Below are positions 1-11,486 of a DNA stretch of 39,343 nt, piece by piece. Position numbers and translations under genes: made by a program. The stretch is from Chromera velia (lineage: Eukaryota > Sar > Chromeraceae): assembly GCA_018398765.1 (NCBI GenBank), contig JAHBMJ010004524.1, forward strand, positions 38,540 to 77,882, given 5' to 3'. A model generated the notes under the pieces. It had not been told where the DNA came from and did not search any database. It saw only the letters and a program-made list of their open reading frames with translations. Every line of letters starts with the position of its first letter. The stretch's first letter is position 1.

Positions 1-572
1 GGTCAGGCCCTTGAACGGCGCCCTGACACCCTCGTCCTTCACGATCGTCGCCAGAGTCTGAAGAGGATTCCCGTAGTACTTCGTGGAGGTGCCCTGCGCC
101 GTGAGGGGGTGGGAACTTGCCGCGAGGTTCTGCAGCTGTAGACGGACCTGCACAGAGGGGGGGGAAGGTGAGGCGGGCGCATTTCTCCAAGGGAGGGAGC
201 TGAGTCTGAGGAAAGCAGGTGGAGGAACGAAGCAAGAACGGGCGACAGGAGGAAGGAAGGAGCTTTCTGAAGTAAGGGGGCAGGAGAGGAGACGTAGATG
301 AGGGGAAGAGACAGCCAGGACGGAACTCAAACATAGAAAGATCAAGTCGGAGACAGACGGGCAGCAGATGCTCTCAAAGGGAGAGGTCATACTTACTGTT
401 GACTAACCTTCACCGTGTCAAATGGAAGGGTGCAGAATTCGGCTATGGAGGCAGCACTCGCTGCGGCAACGAAACGCGAAACCGTCTCCCTTGACTTCGA
501 CACCCCAGAGGAAGAAGCAGCGGGAGCCGGAGCCGGAGCCGGGGCCTCACCACTGGGAGCTTCTGTCGGCAT
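1..572 (-). CDS. Mitochondrial carrier family (SLC25-like) protein, 5' part
   Basis: This is the N-terminal part of an inner-membrane solute carrier, and the gene runs off the left edge. Exon 1 is 572..408 (55 codons) and exon 2 is 147..1, joined by a 260-nt phase-0 GT-AG intron (148..407; donor GTTAGT, acceptor after a pyrimidine run ending TGCAG). Splicing reconstitutes the family signature: exon 1 ends PFDTVK (Px[DE]xx[KR]) and exon 2 continues VRLQLQ. About 25 residues later comes an EG...FKGL segment, the second half of the carrier repeat. The start ATG is followed by an Ala/Pro-rich leader of about 30 residues, then the first helix (FVAAASAASIAEFCTLPFD). The PxD-TVKVRLQLQ pattern resembles uncoupling/dicarboxylate-type carriers, but substrate cannot be assigned from one third of the protein. 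Only the first of three carrier repeats is visible. The gene is divergent from the RRM gene. Confidence 0.85.
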
Positions 573-1324
573 AATGAGGACGGAAGCCCAAGGAAGACCG
601 GAGCGATGTGAAGGAAGGACCTCAAGAAAAGCGGGTCAACAAAAGGAGACTGCCTCCTGTACATGCAGACTTCCTTCCCACACAAAAAAATCGATTACCT
701 CCTGCGACCACACTCAGACAGGCATGAAGAAACTGCAAGAGACAGCCGTTCCTTTCGAAACTGGGAAACTGCCACGTGTCTTTGCACGGAGAGAGGCTGA
801 CTCATCAAGCTTCGCAGTGAAGGCTTGCCTGGAACTTGTCCGTCTCTTTTCTGCATGTGTCGTCTCCGAACCTTATTTGACGCAGTGCATGGGCCAAGGT
901 GTATAGTACGATTTGTGACTCGGAGGGCAGTACACGCGAAAATGTTGGACCAGCAAGGTGTCCAGTAAGGAAAATTAATTATAATTAAGGCCCCAAGTCC
1001 CGTGTTCCATTTTTTTCCCCATTTTTTTTCACTTCGTAATGTCCATATGTATAAATATTATGTATATGCATCATTGTCTATCTACGTACGTAATCGTATG
1101 TACTCTCCTAGACGCAAGTCACTCACCCTTAAGTTGGAGCACACACCAATCAAACCCTTCTGTCGTTGAATCTCTCCTCTCTCAACTGTCTGTCGCCCTC
1201 ATCGGACCCGGAAGGAGTGTGGAGTAAGGGAAGCAAACGTGATCGAACGTGACACATAGACCAACCGCAAAGTTGTTAGCTCGAATTGTCTTGTTGTATT
1301 TGCGTGTGATCAAGGATTGGAAAG
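573..1324. promoter_or_regulatory. Divergent intergenic region between carrier and RRM genes
   Basis: This stretch of about 750 nt separates the two start codons of a head-to-head pair, so it must hold the 5'UTRs and promoters of both genes. An AT-rich core lies around 970-1080 (TTAATTATAATTAAGG, then T-runs and TATGTATATGC). No defined promoter element can be identified with confidence. The short open frames here have no recognisable content. Confidence 0.4.
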
Positions 1325-3491
1325 ATGGAACACCCCGAAAATGAGTTTGACGTCATAAGCAAACTGGCACTATCAAGTGCCTGGTCTGCAGTTGTTCCCG
1401 ACTGCAGCTGTGTCTCAGCTGAAGGCGTTGTGCTTCCCCCAAATGAGGAGGCCGTCTGCAGTGAAGCAGACGAGATTCTTCTTCTCGAAGGACTGGGAGA
1501 CACGATCGAACAAGATGAAACACTGTCAAAGGAGATGTTAGAAGGAAGCACCCACTGCGCTTGCTGTATCTGTACCAACGGGCCCCTTCCCTGGGAGGCC
1601 GACCCAAACTGGCGTCCTGCCCGTGTGGCCGAGACCTTGGACGCAGTGAAGCAACTGGCGCCACAGGTCGACGCTTCTGAGATGAGCTATGAGCTGCAGG
1701 GCTTTCCGTATTGCCCGAATCAGTGGGGGCAGGCGGGGGATGCTGAGCTCCCTCAAACTATCCCCAAAGGGAAGTTCGGCACTCTAGGCACCAATCTCTT
1801 TGCGTACGGGCTGCCTTTAGGTTGGAATCGGGAGAAATTGATCAATCATTTCCGAGACTGTGGGGCGATTGTGAGTTGCCGAGTGGTCAAGGATTCGAAA
1901 ACGAAAAAGTCACGTGGTTACGGCTTCGTCTGTTTCCACGACCATAAATCCACTCTGAAAGCGCTGCAGAGATTGAACGGACTCGAGATAGGCTCAGGGG
2001 CCTTCAGGAAACGCCTGCGAGTGACGATCAAACTGGGGGAGGAGAAGTTTTTCCTCGCCGGAATGAGAGAGTGCGACAGAGCGGAGAAGGAGAAGGTGGC
2101 CGACCTAGCAGTCGATGCAGCAGGAAACGGGTGTGATACCGAGGAAGTGGTTAAGAAGAGAAAGCGCAGGAGGGTGAAGAAGAAAGCGGCAGAGAAGAAG
2201 AAAACAGCCATCGGCCAAGAAAAGGTTCGTTCATTTTCACACAACAGGAAGGTTTATTTGGAGAAAGCGATGGATGTATCCGTCATCTCTGAACGGGCCA
2301 ATGATCAATCCATCATTGCCTATCCTGTGTTCGTCTTCGTTCCCTGCTCTGTCGCCTGGTCATGTCCTTGGGTGTTCCTGTATTGTTGTGGAAGGAACGC
2401 GTGTGTTTGTTTGAGTCTCCCGGGTTGGCAGTGTGTGTGTCGCCCCGTTGTACGTCTCTCTGCATGATGGTTGACTTCCACGCACATTGATCTGTAAGCC
2501 TCGGCCGGCCCCTTTCTTGTGAATTAAGCGCCTCGGCTCATTGGCTGCGTTCTGGGTTTGTGTGGAATGAATACGTTCGTTCAGATGGATTTTGTTTGCG
2601 TGATAGATGTCTGTTTGTTTTCTCGTTCCTTCCTTCATTCTTTGTGCGTGCCTGTCTGCCTGCCTGCAGGAAGAGGAAGAGGAAACGAACAATCCCGTCC
2701 TCTCTCCTTCGACGGTTCTCTGCCCTGCCTCCAACACGCCTTTCTCTTTCGGGGCCCTGCCAGCACCCTCAGCAGCAGCAGCAGCAGAGACAGGCACTTG
2801 GAAAGGAAAGTTCAAGCATCATGAGGGGCAACTTGCCGACTGTTCGCCCTCAGGGGACAGCAGAGGATCTACCCTCGTTCCCCTCCAAGCTGTTGAGACG
2901 GGGGAGAGCGTCAGTCTCCTGTCCCGCTCCCGTTCTGCCGGATGTCCTTCCTCTGATGGAGGATCGTCTCAGCAGCACAACACAAAAGTCAAAGTGGAAG
3001 AACTTCAAGAAGAAGGAGCAGAAGGTCAGAAGACCTTTGTGGCAGAGGTCGGACCTTGCAGTGCGGCGGTGGGCGGAGACCGTCGAGTAGTCGCATCGAC
3101 AGGGGGGCCCATTCCGCCGCCCCCCTCGAATCCCATCTTCACTTTCCCTCACCCAGACAGCGACAGGGACAGAAAAGCGGAATCGTACCCCTTTGTCGGA
3201 CACGGGTTGCTTTCCATCAATCCCCGCGACAGCCAACAACAGCAGGGGGAACAGGGCCAGATGGACGTCTACCAGAAAGGGGCTGTAGGCGTGATGCACC
3301 AGCGCACCTCCCACCCTTTCAATCACTTGTCTGTCTGCCCTCCCCCCCCCCTCTTTGACCGGAACACCGTCCCCTTCACCCCCATGCCTGCCGTCCCCCC
3401 CCCTTCGAGGCCGGCCCCCGACCCCTGGCGGTTCAAGCAACACCCTTCCTTCACTTCTCCCCCGTTCCTAGCTGGAATGCACCACAGGTAG
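1325..3491 (+). CDS. RRM-domain RNA-binding protein (two exons)
   Basis: This is a predicted nuclear RNA-binding protein of 573 residues. Exon 1 is 1325..2224 (300 codons) and exon 2 is 2670..3491. The 445-nt phase-0 intron has donor AAG|GTTCGT and an acceptor after TGCCTGCCTGCAG. One RRM spans about residues 155-238, with RNP2 NLFAYGLP (157-164) and RNP1 RGYGFVCF (197-204). The motif spacing is somewhat like the third RRM of CELF/Bruno proteins; that comparison is from general knowledge and is not a firm assignment. A dense basic tract at 277-293 (KKRKRRRVKKK) is a probable nuclear localisation signal. Exon 2 encodes a low-complexity tail rich in Pro, Ser and Gln with no recognised domain, first EEEEE, then PPPPS/PPPPP runs. 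The N-terminal 150 residues include a Cys cluster (CACCIC, residues 78-83). The stop codon lies inside an AG|GTAGAT donor-like sequence, so a further 3' exon is possible. Confidence 0.8.
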
Positions 3492-3929
3492 ATAGAAAGA
3501 GGGAAGCAGAAAAGGGTGGTTGTCTTGCTTGGTTCCTTCGAAGAGGGCACTCGCCCGTCCGTCCGTCCATGAGTCAATGTGACTTGCTGGACTCTGTCTT
3601 TCTCAGTCGAGGCACCATGGACTTCTTGCATGCGAAGGGTCTTTCGGATTNNGGGGTACACACCTGAAGGGAGGGAGGGTTTATGGATAGAGAGCACGCA
3701 ACTCAAGAAAGAAGCGTTGATCCATCAGGCAAGCAACACGGAAGAATGGCCGGTTGCAGTGGAATGCAATAATTCATTGCGCCAAACGAAAGAGACAGGC
3801 ACGGGAGGGGTGCAGAGAAGGTCTGCACCGGTCCTCCTTCCTTCCCCTCCTCCCAAAAACAAAGAAAGAAAGAAATTATAATCATATCAAGACCAGCGAA
3901 AGCGTGAGAGAAAGAAAGAAACAGAAAGA
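3492..3929. other. Intergenic region with 2-N assembly gap
   Basis: This is purine-rich sequence 3' of the RRM gene, with two undetermined bases at 3651-3652. It should contain the 3'UTR of the RRM gene if that gene ends at 3491. No gene is supported. Confidence 0.5.
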
Positions 3930-4153
3930 GTGAACGTAGAAAACAGAGGCGGGGCGGGGACACTTCTACTCCTCTCTACCTTACTTTTCTTCATTCATTC
4001 ATTCGTTATTCTGATTCTCTCTGAAATCATGAAAGGCAATAAAGGGGGCCTCATTATTTATTCTTTATGAATCCGACCCGATCAGAATTGTAGTCCACAA
4101 ACGAGAGGGAGAGGGAGAAGACACGAGAAAGAGGCAATCTGCGCATACGTCTT

Positions 4154-4194
<41 letters not shown>

Positions 4195-4330
4195 CTTTTC
4201 AAACGAAGCTCAACTTTCTTTCATTCTTCCCACTACCAGAAAGTCGTCTTCTCGGCAGTCTTTCTCTTTCTTCCTCCCTCTTCGCTTCTCTCCTTCCTTC
4301 CTTCCAGCCGCATGCATGCAGAGATGAATA
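3930..4330 (+). repeat. Dispersed repeat, copy A
   Basis: This segment aligns with 7385-7730 in the same orientation in two blocks. Block 1 shares ACTTCTACTCCT.TCTACCTT, then CTTTTCTTCATTCATT, CGTTATTCT and GAAATCA. Block 2 shares AAACGAAGCTCA.CTTT, CTTCTCGGC, then CTTCCTTCCTTCCAGCCGCA. Between the blocks copy A carries a long (CT)n run that copy B lacks. The copies differ by many substitutions and indels, so the duplication is not recent. No coding capacity is seen. Confidence 0.7.
4155..4190. repeat. (CT)n microsatellite
   Basis: A near-perfect CT dinucleotide run of about 36 nt lies inside repeat copy A and is absent from copy B. Confidence 0.95.
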
Positions 4331-4347
4331 CCCACCCACCCTTACTG

Positions 4348-4625
4348 CTCACTCACTCACTCACTCACTCACTCACTCCCCGCTTATCTTTCTGTCTCGA
4401 TCTTACTCGAAGGCTCTTTATGATGGTTACACCATCACTGAGAGTGAGTAGTTGCCTGCGATACATCTCTTTCTTTCTTTCTTTCTTTCTTTTCTTTCTT
4501 TCTTTCTTTCATTCATTCATTCATTCAACAACTCGTTGCCTGCCAAGGTCCACCAAGGTTGCCTGCCTGGGTGGGTGTCCGTCTGTCAGAGAGAGAACTT
4601 AGGGGTGAATGAATGAATGAATGGA
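4348..4625. repeat. Compound tetranucleotide microsatellites
   Basis: Successive runs of (ACTC)n at about 4348-4378, (TTTC)n at about 4468-4510, (CATT)n at about 4510-4530 and (GAAT)n at about 4606-4625 lie close together. They generate open frames with no real content. Confidence 0.9.
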
Positions 4626-7384
4626 TAAATGCCAGAGTTGTGGGTAGGGGGGGGCTTGGAGGCGATGGAGGAATTGCCAGCCAGCAGGAAGCAGTCAGGC
4701 AGGCAGGCCGTGAGAGGAGGGGAGAGGAGAATGGATGCTCGCTCGATTTGTTTTGGAATTTGCGAGCACAGGGAGGGCACGGGAGGGGAGGGTTTTGTGC
4801 TTGCTTGCATATCTATCCACTTCGACATCTTGTGTTGCACGTCACTGAATGAAAACAATTAACATGGAAGGGAAAACAGGCATGCAGGAAAGAAGAGTCA
4901 GTGAAAGCACACGCTGGTCGTCGAAGAGAAAGAAAGGGAATTCAAGGTAAAGGACCAAATAAAGAATCAAACGAAACCGACAAATGAAAGAGAGAAAAGC
5001 TATCGATCGTGTCTCTACCCCATCAGCATACCAAAAAAAATGCATTTCCGTCCGTCTGTCAGCTCTTAATTCCCTTTCCTCATCTCAATCAATGAGTTAC
5101 ATATAAATCATTCATGACCGCGTCAAACGCGTTTGATTCTTCTTGCGTGCGTCATTCTTGCATGTCGTTTTTCTTCTTTCCACTTTCTTTCCACCACCCT
5201 CACTGATCGATCGGTCGGTCTGTCCTTCCTTCGTTCCTTCTTTCTTGTAATCTGCTTCATCTACTTCTATCCACTGCATGATGCATTCATTTCCTGCGTG
5301 CGTCAGTTCTGTTCAACAGGACGGGAGGGGCGCCTGGCCTGTCCCTCCCCTGCCTCTCTCTGCCTGTCCCCGTACACCCACACCTGCAGGCCTCTGCATT
5401 CTCTGACACTTACTTCTCTGTCATTCATTCATTCATGCATTCATTTCCTGCGTGCGTCAGTTCTGTTCAACACTCCCTGCCTGTCCCTGTACACACACAC
5501 CCCTTGCAAGGACGGCCGGGGAGATCGATCGAGGCCGTTCTTTCGAGCTGGGTGCACGCCGCCTGTGCGTTGCGTGCGTCAATGATGCAGAGTTTCTTCT
5601 TCATTCAATCAGTCTGTCGGTTGATTGTCAATGACACCATTTTGCGCAAAAGAAAGAAAGAAAGGAAGGAAGGAAGAGGGGAATTAGAAAGAAGGGCAGA
5701 TCGATCGACGTGCGGCTGTCGGGCGTTTGGTTTGACGGACGTGTCTCTCGTCGGCCTGTCTGTCTGTCTGTCTGTTTGTCTGTCGTTATTCGTTCCTGGA
5801 GGGAACGGACAGCCTGAAGAGGATGAACTGGGTAGGCCATCTGAAACAAAAGGAGAAAGCGGACAAAAAGAAAACCTTCGAAGAAAAGACGTCAGAATGG
5901 AAACTGAAGGGACTTCGTATCCTTTTCCTTTTACCATTTGTTGACGTCAGAACAGAGGAAAGGCGTTGTAATTTGAGAGAGACCGTACAAGGCGCGCAAA
6001 ACAAGGTCGAGAGAGAGACATGTAGAGGCAATTCGTGCTGGGATATTCTTAATTCCACTCGTCGTATTCTGGGCTGGGGGAGTGACCGAGAGGGAGGGAG
6101 AAAGAGAGCAGAGACAAGAGAGACCTTTGGTACGCGCCTGCTTACACCAAGCTGAGGCTGTCCTAGGTCATGTCTTGTTTCCTTTCTTTCTAGCTCCGAC
6201 TCGACTCGACTCCACTCTCCTCTCGCTCGCTTGCTTGCTTACCGGCATGCATGCATGTAGATCGGACAGAACTCTCAGCTTCGACAACCACCCAGCCGAG
6301 AGAGACCGTTGGGAGTACATGCAGAGCGGTGAGTGAGTGCAACGGAAATACTTCTGCTGTGTATCTGTGTGTGTGTGTATATCTGCCGATAGGACTCTTA
6401 AAAAGAGAAGAAAGGAAACAGTAATATCTTTGTTCATTCCGACTTTGAAGGAAACAATGTCAGATGTCTTTGTTATGACTTTCATTGACTGACTACTACT
6501 CTTTTCATCTTTACTCCCCTTTCTTCTTGCGCAAATCTGTCTTTTCCGATTTTTTTCTCCGTCTTTCATTGCTGTCTGTCTGTCTGTCAGTCAGTCAGTC
6601 TCTCTGTCTGTCTTCATTAGATAGCTACCGGCGTATCGACTATTCCGACTGCCTATATCTCTGTCTGTCTGTCTGTCTGGTCTGTCTGGAGCATTTTTTC
6701 GTCTTTCCATTTTCTCTCCTTTCCTTTCCTCTCCTTTCACCTTTTCGTACTACTCCCTCTTCCCACTTTCCCAACCCTAGCTCCGGCCTGTCGTTCGTCC
6801 CTCTTGCATGCATTCATTCGACTATCCTAGCTGCCAGGAAGGCGGGAAGGAGCGACTGCTTGCACTTTTGGGGGAAAAACAAAGGAGCGACTTAACTCCT
6901 CTCTCTCTTTCTCTCTCCCAATGCGTGACGAACCGAAGTAGAAAATGAACGCGTGACAAAGAAAGGAGGCGAAAGGAAAAATCGACAGGGGACTTTCTTT
7001 GGTGCGACGAGAAAGAAAGAAAGAAATGGGGACACCACACGCGGGCTACATGCAACCAACCCACCTTGCATGTATGTACGCAAAGAACGTTGCAGCACAA
7101 AAAAAAAGTCCCAAAACTAGACTGAATGAATTCATGAACAACAGAAGAAAAGTGCCAGCAGGCAATCAAGGGGAAAGCTAGACGTACGGCAACAAACAGC
7201 AAAGAGGTGAAGGAGGGAGCAAAACGAAAAAAGGGATGGGGGTGCATCTAGATGATGCCATGATGATGCACCCACCACTCTAGCTGATTTCCTTCCTGCA
7301 TGTTGAAAAAAGGAAGGAAGGAAGGAAGGAGGTCTTTGCCGTCTTTGCTCAGGGATGCGCAAATGACATCATGAGCTACGGGAG
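4626..7384. other. Low-complexity intergenic DNA
   Basis: This is 2.7 kb of mostly pyrimidine-rich or purine-rich sequence with short (TGTC)n, (TTTC)n, (GAAA)n and (GCAT)n runs. All longer open frames are Ser/Phe/Leu- or Arg/Lys-rich with no domain signature. I see no gene and no RNA gene here. Confidence 0.55.
5281..5472 (+). repeat. Local direct duplication, 38-bp identical units
   Basis: Positions 5281-5318 and 5435-5472 are identical over 38 bp (ATGCATTCATTTCCTGCG through GTTCAACA), offset by 154 bp. A related CTGCCTGTCCC-GTACAC segment follows each copy (about 5364 and about 5476), so the ancestral unit was longer. Confidence 0.85.
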
Positions 7385-7730
7385 GGAGAGTGAATGTAGA
7401 AAGGGGGGCGCGCGGAGACGCTTCTACTCCTGTCTACCTTGCTTTTCTTCATTCATTGATTCATTCATTCGTTATTCTCGATCTTTCTTTCGGAAATCAC
7501 CAGAGAACCCGAAAGTCATTTGCATGCCTTCATCATTCATTGCCTTCAAACAAACAAGAGAAGTGAAAGAAGAAAAGTGGAATTGTATACCTTAATTCTC
7601 TGTGATGTTTCTCGATCAAACGAAGCTCAGCTTTGATTCTTCCCGCTCCTGATACCCTTCTCGGCGATCTTCCTCTTCCTTTTTAATTGCTTCCTTCCTT
7701 CCTTTCAGCCGCAGAGCTACTCACTCTCCA
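7385..7730 (+). repeat. Dispersed repeat, copy B
   Basis: This is the second copy of the repeat at 3930-4330, with the same block order and orientation. It lacks the long CT run of copy A and has a different spacer between the blocks. Homology fades after the shared CTTTCAGCCGCA at about 7705-7716. Confidence 0.7.
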
Positions 7731-8034
7731 TCTTCTTCAGACAGAAAGAACACTTCATTCACTCAGACTTTCTCTCTCACCTTCTGAGACCATGCATCCG
7801 TGAGAGCAGAGTGACGGTGTGTAGTCGTGTTTCTTCCTTCGGGGTTCATGCTCTCTTTCTCCCTGCTTGTCTATCTACCTACCTACCTACCTTGTCTGTC
7901 TCTGTTCCATACTGAATTGCCTGCTGGGATTTCCACTCAGCAAGCTAGTCAGTTTGCGCTTTCTTTCTCTTTCTCTTTCTCTTTCTGCCTGACGGTCTCT
8001 GCACGTATCCTCGCTGTTGCTGTCGAGTCGAAAC

Positions 8035-8232
8035 GTTTCTTTCTTTCTTTCTTTCTTTCTTTTTGGCCTTCAATTTGCCTTTGAGGAAGGAAGGCAGCCT
8101 GAAGCGGAGCGCTTGATTGGATTTTCTGGAGGGCTGAATGGGTCTCGCTCTGTCTGTCTGGGCGTGGTTGAATGAACGAATGAATGAATGAATGAATGGA
8201 TTCTGCGTGAGTGGGTAGGTGGGGGGGGGGGG
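8035..8232. repeat. Microsatellites (TTTC)n, (GAAT)n and poly-G
   Basis: A TTTC run at about 8036-8062 and a GAAT run at about 8172-8199 are followed by 12 consecutive G at 8221-8232. The intervening sequence shows no gene. Confidence 0.9.
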
Positions 8233-8405
8233 CTTTCTGGAGGGCCGGCCTTAGCATGGGCCATTAAAAACAAATCAAATGTTTTTTCTTTCCTCAACTA
8301 GTTGATAGATTGATTGATTGCTCTTTCTTGCCTGCATTTTGTGCGGACTGAGGGACCCCTGTCTTTCCTTCCTTCATACCGATGGACCCTAGCTGTCGTG
8401 TGCAT

Positions 8406-8503
8406 GGGCATGCATGCAGCAGATGCCGTTCTTGCAGGTACCACATCGTCGTGTGGGCATGCATGCAGCAGATGCCGTTCTTGCAGGTACCACATCGTCG
8501 TTG
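8406..8503 (+). repeat. 49-bp tandem duplication
   Basis: Two head-to-tail units (8406-8454 and 8455-8503) begin GGGCATGCATGCAGCAGATG and are identical except at the last bases. It is intergenic, and its length matches that of the duplication at 21481-21578. Confidence 0.93.
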
Positions 8504-9189
8504 GTCAGTCAAGCGCAACCAAGTTCACGATACACTGTTCGTTCAAACTGGTGAAATTCTACGCTCAAACAAACCACCCGACATGCCATGTCCGTTGGTT
8601 GATTCAAAGAAAGTCTCGAGAAGCGCAAAAAACAAATTGACCGATCGACCCAAAGGACGCTGTGAGAGTTGGCTCATTCTGGTCTTCAAACAGATCGACA
8701 GACAGATGCTTCCTTCCTTCGGGCGGGTTTTTGGTTTCTTGGTGGCATCAATCGACTCGCATGCAGACATGCAGTCTGACCGATCGTTAAACCCTGCATG
8801 ACAGGCAGTGCGTGTGGTTCAAATGCATCGTTGGTGGTGGGGGGGAGCGACTCGTCGTAGTTCGTGTCCTACTTGTAAAGTTTTTCTTCGTGTTCAGTCG
8901 CAGACGTTTCGGCGTCCGTGCTGGCGGGTTTGCATTTTTCTGCCTCCCTTGTTCCTTCCTTTCCTTCCTCGCTTCCTTCTCCCGTTCCTTGCTTGCTTCC
9001 TTCCTTACTTCTGTCGTTTCTTCCTTCTCCCATTGCTTTGTACTCTCATTGCTGCAGCTTAGGCGGTACCGGGGTAGCTTAGGTGCCTGTGTTTCTCCGA
9101 ACTTTCTCGCTTGCATCACCAAGTACTTGTTTCACATGTATGACTTCGCATCGTTTTGCAAGAGTCATCAGTACGTGATTCGGTGTGAG

Positions 9190-10140
9190 ACCTACTCTAG
9201 AAGCACAATATTACAATAACTTTGTTAGTGATTTCACAATGTTTAATTTAAGTTTAAAAACCTTTTAAACTAATCTACAATGTAAAACGGGGACCCGAGC
9301 CATCCTATCAATGTTTCCATTAGTTTTTAGAGTAACTTCCACCCTTGGACTAGCCTTCGGACTCGGAACTAATTCACAACTAAGTCGCAAAGACCAAGGC
9401 AAAGACGTACTCAATTAGAAACAATCATTACTTACAATACTTAGCAGTATCTAGAGCAGTACTTAGCAGTGCCAAATCTTATCGGCCAAATCAATTGTTC
9501 TTAATCTCTATGATTGATTCATTGATAGGTTCTGTACTAGGCCTTCCCACTATATCTATCTGTTGCTATAAATCTCTACACTGCTCCTCAGTTACTCAGG
9601 CTAGGCTCAGTATGAAATATTCAAAGTTCTAGTCAAACTGTCAAAGTTTTAAACTTGTATGAGCTGCCATCGTTAGAAAAAAGTCTAGAAAAAAGTAGAG
9701 AGAACACACTTGCAAGTTTCAATAAGTTACAATAACTCTCATGATAAGTACTATAAAATAAAGTGAACTGCTGTTGTAAAGAACCGAACTGCCTCGTGCG
9801 TTGCCACCAAACGCTAGACGCCTATTCATAGGCCGATGGCGATGGCGTATCATGATGATGATGCTAACTGAAAATTTGAAACGATGATACATATATGTAT
9901 ACATATACTCATGAATAGTAAGTTAATTGCTAGGTTCATTGATCAAGCCTGAGGAGTCATTGATTAGAAACTTGGCCTTCCGCCCAGTTTAATCGACTAG
10001 TCAATCAATGTCTTCCAGCCACTTCCAGGCAAGTTCCAGCACTAAACAAACACTGTGACATTGGACGCATACATCTATGAATTCAATTTGCGCGGCCGGT
10101 AGGGTCTTCCTGCGCTTCTACTTGACTTAGTGCGCGGTCG
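9190..10140. other. AT-rich island, no gene recognised
   Basis: Composition changes sharply from the flanking C/T-rich repeats to AT-rich, non-repetitive sequence. A small hairpin lies at 9251-9271 (AGTTTAAAA, loop ACC, TTTTAAACT). No open frame resembles a known protein. The texture is like the AT-rich zone at 31770-35400 that holds a retrotransposon relic, so an old mobile-element remnant is possible but unproven. Confidence 0.4.
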
Positions 10141-11486
10141 GTGAATGCACGTCACCCAGACAGACCGCACACACGCATCTCAGTAAACACGAAGTATATG
10201 TGCCTATACGTTTGCAAGCTTACAAGTACATCGATGCAAATTAATGGGCCATGCAATCGAAGGACTCGCAATCCATGCACAGATGAAACAAAGCGCATTC
10301 CACTCCATGCAACGACCATGTACACATGAATGCACGACATAATCAAAAAAGTCCTCAGCGTCGCTCCTTCCGGCCTGCATGCCTCGATCGATCCTCCAAT
10401 TCGATTTTTACGGGAGGGAATTTAAGGGGCGAGTGCAGGACCCCCGACAGACAGGAGGGAGGGAGGGAGGCAGAGAGGGAGCCAACAAACAAACAAACAG
10501 ATCGAGTCGAGGCGGGTGAGAATTAAAACCGCCTCTCTCTCTCACTTATGGACACAGACAGAGACATGCACGGCAATGCAAAATGACACTTACAGAAAAA
10601 ACAGGCCTGGATTCCCCCTAAATTGTGTTTTCTCTTGTCCTCCTGATGATGTGAGCTCAAGGACGAACAGTTGCTGCATGCCACCAATTCTCCACCTACT
10701 CCTCCTGTTCCTTTCCTCATGCTTTTCTTTGTCCACCCCCCTCTCGCACCCACCTCTCTCGATTGCTTTCCTCGCTCTTTCTTTTTATTTCCTGCCTTCC
10801 GTCTCTCTTGCCTTCTTCTTGGTTCGATTGCGTTTTGCTCTTCACTCTACATGTCTCTACGAACAGACAAGGACAGAAAGAAACAAAGAAGGAAGATCCT
10901 TTTGACTGCTCGAAGAGAGCTCTCTTCTTTGCGTGTCCAGCGAGCTCTCTTCTTGGCGTGTCCAGCGAGCTGGATTGAGTGTCTGGGGGGAAATATGCGT
11001 TTTCTTCGTTGCTTTCTTCCTCAACGAACTTGAAAAGGTGGGAGGGAGGGACATGGGACAAACGCGACATTCATTCAAAATGGACATGAACAGTCACACG
11101 CAGGTGCATAGGCACACATGCAAGCAAGGACAGCACTAAAAAGACAGACCGAAAATGCCCTCCGGACAGGACAGACAGGCCTCCCCTGTCAACACCCAAA
11201 AACCCGAAAATCCTCTCCGCTCCCACCCCCCTTCTCTTCTCTTCTGAGAAAATTCAAATTCCCCCCAAAACACAAAGAAAGAAACAACTACAGTCGTCAC
11301 TCCAGCACCAGCAATCTTTAATTCCTCCATTGTCCCTCTGAATTCCCCCTTTCCTCTGAATTCACTCCCGCTCCCTCCCTGTCTCTTCCACGAAATAAAC
11401 AACCACAAGACTTGCAAGACATTCAATACGGACGGACTGACTGACCACCTACATGTGCCTGCCTGCGTCTTTCTGATCTTCTACTG
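10141..11486. other. Intergenic region 3' of the giant gene
   Basis: This is mixed-complexity sequence with GGGA and (CAAA) runs and CT-rich tracts. The part nearest 11486 probably includes the 3'UTR of the minus-strand giant gene. No gene is supported. Confidence 0.5.
10917..10966 (+). repeat. 25-bp tandem duplication
   Basis: Two units (10917-10941 and 10942-10966) begin GAGCTCTCTTCTT and end GCGTGTCCAGC, differing at one base. A third partial GAGC follows. Confidence 0.9.

Noticed and set aside
5435..5944. Plus-strand open frame of 169 codons
   Set aside because: It crosses TGTC and GAAA microsatellites and a local duplication. The content is Ser/Cys/Leu and Arg/Lys/Glu runs only.
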